Part shown: positions 60,392 to 64,000 of the stretch, one piece after another
Layout of the letters: each line of letters starts with the position of its first letter
Position numbering within the stretch: the first letter of the stretch is position 1
Origin: Sarcocystis neurona
Lineage: Eukaryota > Apicomplexa > Conoidasida > Eucoccidiorida > Sarcocystidae
Direction: 5' to 3'
Assembly (NCBI GenBank): GCA_000727475.1
Contig: KL647290.1
Coordinates: forward strand, 5,916,698 to 5,980,697
DNA: 64,000 nucleotides
The notes under the pieces: generated by a model
What the model was told of the DNA's origin: nothing
What the model saw: only the letters and a program-made list of their open reading frames with translations
The model's database searches: none
Translations under genes and position numbers: made by a program

Positions 60392-61885
60392 GAGATGCAA
60401 TGTCGGCAGCAGGTGTGTAGCAGAAGAGTAAGTTTGAAAGGTTTCTACGTTTCTAGAGATAAAGAAATACGGTAGACGTATGGTTCGAAAGTATATGTGT
60501 TACGTATACATATGTGTATGTGTACGTTTATATGCGGCCTGTCTGTACACACACAGAGACAGATACCTATATATATATATATACATATATACATATATAT
60601 ATATACACGTCCTCATATATTAATATACAGCGAGAGAACTGCATATATATATATATATATATGAATGAAAGGAGAGTGTCACATATATATTATGTCCAGA
60701 AATGAATATATATGTATAGAGCTAGCGAGAGAGAGATGTAGATAGATACGCGTATGTATGTACACGTATGTATGTACGTGTGTATAAATGTATGTGTATA
60801 TGTATGCATGCATGTATGTATTTATTTAAGTATGTGTATGTATGTATATGTATGTATGTATGCATGTGTGTAGGTATTTACGTATGTATGTGTATGTATT
60901 TATGCATGGACGTGTACGTACGTATGTATGTGTGTGTGTGTATACGTATGTATGTATATATGGAAATTCGTGTGTTTCTGCATATATATATATATATATA
61001 CACAAGAGAGAACAGAGGTAGAAGAGGAGATGTAGAGGAGGAAGCTGGCGAAGATGCTTTGCAAAGGAAACGCATTGTGTGCGTCCAGGAGAAGGCGTCG
61101 CATGCATTTGTATCCTTGATGGAATGGCAGGCCGCGTGGCAGCTGTGGGCAGGGTGTTGGCAGCAAACTTCGCGCGCATGCAGTGTCGCGAGAAGTGTCT
61201 GTCTGTGCGTAGAAGACGCGAAGGCGTGGAGAGACCCCCTTCGCTTCCCCTCCCTTCCCCTCCCCTCCTCGCTGCGCCGTTTAAGCGGCACGCGGGACGT
61301 CCCTTAGTAGGGGCAGAGAAGAGGAGGAGGTTGGAGGGCGAAGACGAAGAAGAGAAGCCTCAAAAGAAACGAAGAAGAGGAGGAGAATATGCGAGAAAGA
61401 GGGGACGCAGATGAAGTAGACGGAGAAGACGCAGGAGGGAAGGAAAAGAAGTCGAAAAGAAATGGAGAGGAGAAGACGACGGAGAAGAAGCGAAGAAGAA
61501 GAGAAGCAGCAGAACAGAGAACGAAGAGAACCCCCCCCGAGCGTCGCGCTGTGTGAAAACCACATGCTGCAGCTGCTGCCGGTGTTGCTGCTGTTGCTGC
61601 TGCTGCTGCTGGTCTTGCTGCTGTTGCTGCTGCTGCTGGTCTTGCTGCTGTTGCTGCTGCTGCTGTTGCTGACGCTGATGGTGCTGCTGCTGCTGTTGCT
61701 GACGCTGATGGTGCTGCTGCTGATGGTGCTGCTGCTGTTGCTGCTACTGCTGTTGCTATCGCTGCTATCGCTGCTGTTGCTGCTGGTGATGCTGCTGTTG
61801 CAGGTGCCGGTATTCGGACCGGGAGATTTACTTGAAGTGAAATACGAACTCTCTCGTTCGCAGCAAACGTTTGCAACGTTTCAAG
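58219..61885 (+). CDS. MRPL19: Organellar ribosomal protein bL19 (mitochondrial L19-like), 3' end off window
   Basis: bL19 is a large-subunit ribosomal protein sitting at the subunit interface. Exon 58219-60201 (possibly containing an unrecognised intron near 58.3-58.6 kb) joins in phase 0 to exon 61804-61885. The junction gives QLEVNRMQTQRGFQ-VPVFGPGDLLEV, followed by KYELSRSQQTFATFQG. This matches the bL19 start block, in which PGDxxxV is followed by a variable strand and FxG. The next block, beginning with I/V-x-I-x-R, should be in an exon beyond base 64000 or unseen in 61.9-64.0 kb. Start chosen at the first ATG of the frame, 58219. Residues 1-40 are rich in R with W, C and no acidic cluster beyond residue 2 (VRPILRWCTRCYATQRII), compatible with a mitochondrial presequence; no signal peptide is evident. 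The leader of about 600 residues is mostly A, Q and S runs, far longer than usual for this protein. Confidence 0.75.
58658..58790. repeat. 27-bp in-frame repeat within the bL19 leader
   Basis: Four copies reading AAAATAAER (last copy APAAERP) in the bL19 reading frame. The 27-bp period preserves the frame. Confidence 0.7.
60330..61030. repeat. Microsatellite in the bL19 intron
   Basis: A long TA run at 60343-60380, then GTATGTAT-type repeats to about 60990. The following 61030-61560 is purine-rich and non-repetitive with no recognised exon. All lies in intron 60202-61803. Confidence 0.7.
61560..61803 (+). repeat. (CTG)n tract ending in the bL19 splice acceptor
   Basis: Almost uninterrupted CTG/TTG for about 240 bp, the last CAG at 61801-61803 being the acceptor for the conserved bL19 exon. 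It is the clearest case of CTG repeats forming an intron 3' end. Confidence 0.8.
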
Positions 61886-62039
61886 GTGCTGTCCCGTTCC
61901 TGCTGTTTTGTTCTCCCCTCTTCTTTTGTTTACGCTGCTGCTGCGTGTGGCCCTTCCACGACGACTTCGGGGGGTCGGAGAACAGGTGTATGTACACTGC
62001 AGCGCGACACCTGCGAAGGCTGTCGTTTTCTCTACGCAT

Positions 62040-62205
62040 ATCTCACTTTCCTGTTATATACAGGCGGGGTGCCCTTCTCTTATATCTACAGGGGCATACT
62101 TAGAGAGAGAGGGGGGGAGAGACCTACATGTTTATATATACATATATATGTCCTGGCATCATTTTCTGTTATATACGTGCGTGTCCTACTCTTACCGGCA
62201 AGTAC

Positions 62206-62236
<31 letters not shown>

Positions 62237-63897
62237 AATGTGTTCATCTTCTCTAGTATAGAGAGGTCCCTATCTGTCTGGCGTATGTATATATACATGT
62301 ATGCCTATTGCATGTGTTGGTCTCCTCTTCACAAAGGTGCTTATTTGTCTGTATACATATATATATATATATATTGATGCACCTTTGATTTATATACTGT
62401 GGAGTCTACCTTCACACACACATATATACGTTCAACTTGAAATATGCATGCACGTATATCAATATATACATGTATATATATTCATCTACAAGAAGCTATA
62501 CAGAGGTCTCTCTATCGCTAGCCGTATTTATAGCTGTTCCTCTCTACACACGTATGTACCTATTTCTGTCCATATGCTGTTAACAGATACTTCCGTCCAC
62601 CCGTTTATTTATACATATCTAGCATAGGTATACATCTCCTTTATATATATATGTATGTGCATGCATGTGTGTATGTATGTGTCTCTCTGCCAGTATCCTA
62701 CAGCCGTGTCCTCTTCCATATATGTGTATATGTGTGTATGTGTACTTCTACATATGCGTGTGAAGAAGGCAGCTGTATTGATGATGGTGTCACCAACGAC
62801 TAATAGAGAAGCTTCGTACTTTTAACAGAACTACCGAGGTTTGTCTCCAATATACGTATATCTTCGTGTGCCTTTCTACCATCTTTTCCGTCGACACATG
62901 CATATATAATAGAGACGCATGCAGGTAAAGACAGTGGATAGAAAGAGACGTACGGAGGTGTATTCATGAAACTGACTTCCACGTTTATTCCCTGCAAATC
63001 TATATATATACATAGATACATAGATAGATACGTACATATATATATGTATATAGGTGTGGACATATATATATGTACATGAACATCGCTGAATATATTAGTC
63101 ACATTAACTGCCTGCGTATCTGTGGAAGAAGTTGTACAAGACAGATATATATATATATGTGTATATACAGGTATGAATATACATATGCATATATGTGGAC
63201 ATAGATAGTTAGATACATATATATATATATATGTATATATATATGTATATACAGCTGTCAATATATATGTATATATGTGTATATATGTGGACATAGATAG
63301 ATATAGATGTATATACAGGTATCAATATATTTATATGTATATGAATATATGTGTATGTATATATATGGACATAGATAGATAGTTACACAGATATACGTAT
63401 GTACAGGTATCAATGTATATGTGTGTTTATATATATGGACACACATAGAAAGTTCGATAGATACACATGTATACACAGGTATCTATTTATATATATGTAT
63501 ATGGACTTCCTGAACCTTCGAGCAACTTGATGAGGGTGGCTATCAGTGGGAGTACTTGTGTAAGATATAGATATACATATAGAGAGACACAAATAGGTAG
63601 TTACCTGAATACATATATATATATCCAGGTATTGATACATACCTACACATATATATATATGTGTCGGAACATCGCTGAATGTTTGAGTCAAACCAGCCGC
63701 GTGTACGTCTGTCGGAATTCTTGTGCAGCATATATATATGGAGAGGGAAGGCAAGATAATAAGACATATGTATATATGTGTATGTATATATACGTCTATA
63801 TATACACGTATCCATACATACATATATATATATAAAGATCACCGAATCCTTTTGTACGTTGAAGTCCCTATATGTGTGTGGGCATACTTGTGCGACG

Positions 63898-63928
<31 letters not shown>

Positions 63929-64000
63929 ATACAGGTATCGATGTATACATATATATATATATATGTGAACATGGCTGTGTGTGTGTGTGTGTGGACGTAT
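62040..64000. repeat. Microsatellites and a higher-order repeat, bL19 downstream intron
   Basis: TATA/GTATA repeats with a recurring unique core. Segments beginning ATCGCTGAAT or a close variant and ending about 60 nt later in a TTGTGCxxCxTATATAT phrase occur near 63080, 63535 (partial), 63670 and 63840. No further bL19 exon was recognised before the window ends. Confidence 0.6.

Noticed and set aside
1..64000. tRNA, rRNA or snoRNA genes
   Set aside because: No cloverleaf or conserved rRNA segment was recognised by eye; a tRNAscan or Infernal run would be decisive, so none is reported.

Overview
The window looks like nuclear DNA of an Eimeria-type coccidian (Apicomplexa). Three signs point there. 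Genes are split into short exons by kilobase introns full of TATACACA-type microsatellites. CAG/CTG trinucleotide runs appear every few kilobases and place runs of Q, A, S or L inside conserved proteins. The palindrome TGCATGCA, a known apicomplexan AP2-factor target, is common. No bacterial-style operon, complete mobile element or CRISPR array was seen. Two runs of N (17814-18248 and 38714-39098) are assembly gaps inside tandem repeats. All exon models were built by eye from conserved protein blocks, splice dinucleotides and reading-phase agreement; no alignment program was run.

Left part (1 to about 14.8 kb, minus strand): NOC1 (CBF/MAK21, CEBPZ family), a nucleolar 60S assembly factor. Six phase-compatible exons are visible and the 3' end runs off the left edge. 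Next, on the plus strand from at least 17.47 kb to 32.35 kb, is NEP1/EMG1, the SPOUT methyltransferase that modifies pseudouridine in 18S rRNA. It is rebuilt from eight exons; its extreme N-terminus is not placed. The two ribosome-biogenesis genes are therefore divergent, with 14.8-17.5 kb between them.

Middle: 32.4-35.4 kb has few repeats and holds a decayed fragment that resembles a Ty3/gypsy reverse transcriptase on the minus strand. From 35.7 to 37.6 kb there are only microsatellites. A phytanoyl-CoA dioxygenase-like (PhyH) Fe(II)/2-oxoglutarate enzyme occupies about 38.1-49.4 kb on the minus strand, with exons of 35 to 480 nt scattered through 11 kb.

Right part: 50.07-52.13 kb (minus) carries a long open exon for an unrecognised protein with one N-terminal membrane segment. 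From 52.2 to 58.1 kb the DNA is dense in CTG/CAG, open in several frames, and cannot be assigned confidently. From 58.22 kb (plus) a bacterial-type ribosomal protein L19 (bL19, organellar) begins with a very long low-complexity leader, and it continues past the right edge.

Themes: three of the four recognised genes concern ribosomes. On the sense strand, CTG runs lie mostly in introns and often end in the acceptor CAG, while CAG runs lie mostly in exons. This helps to decide strand in the ambiguous parts. A recurrent palindrome, GGTGTACGTACACC, lies next to the two start codons that can be placed.
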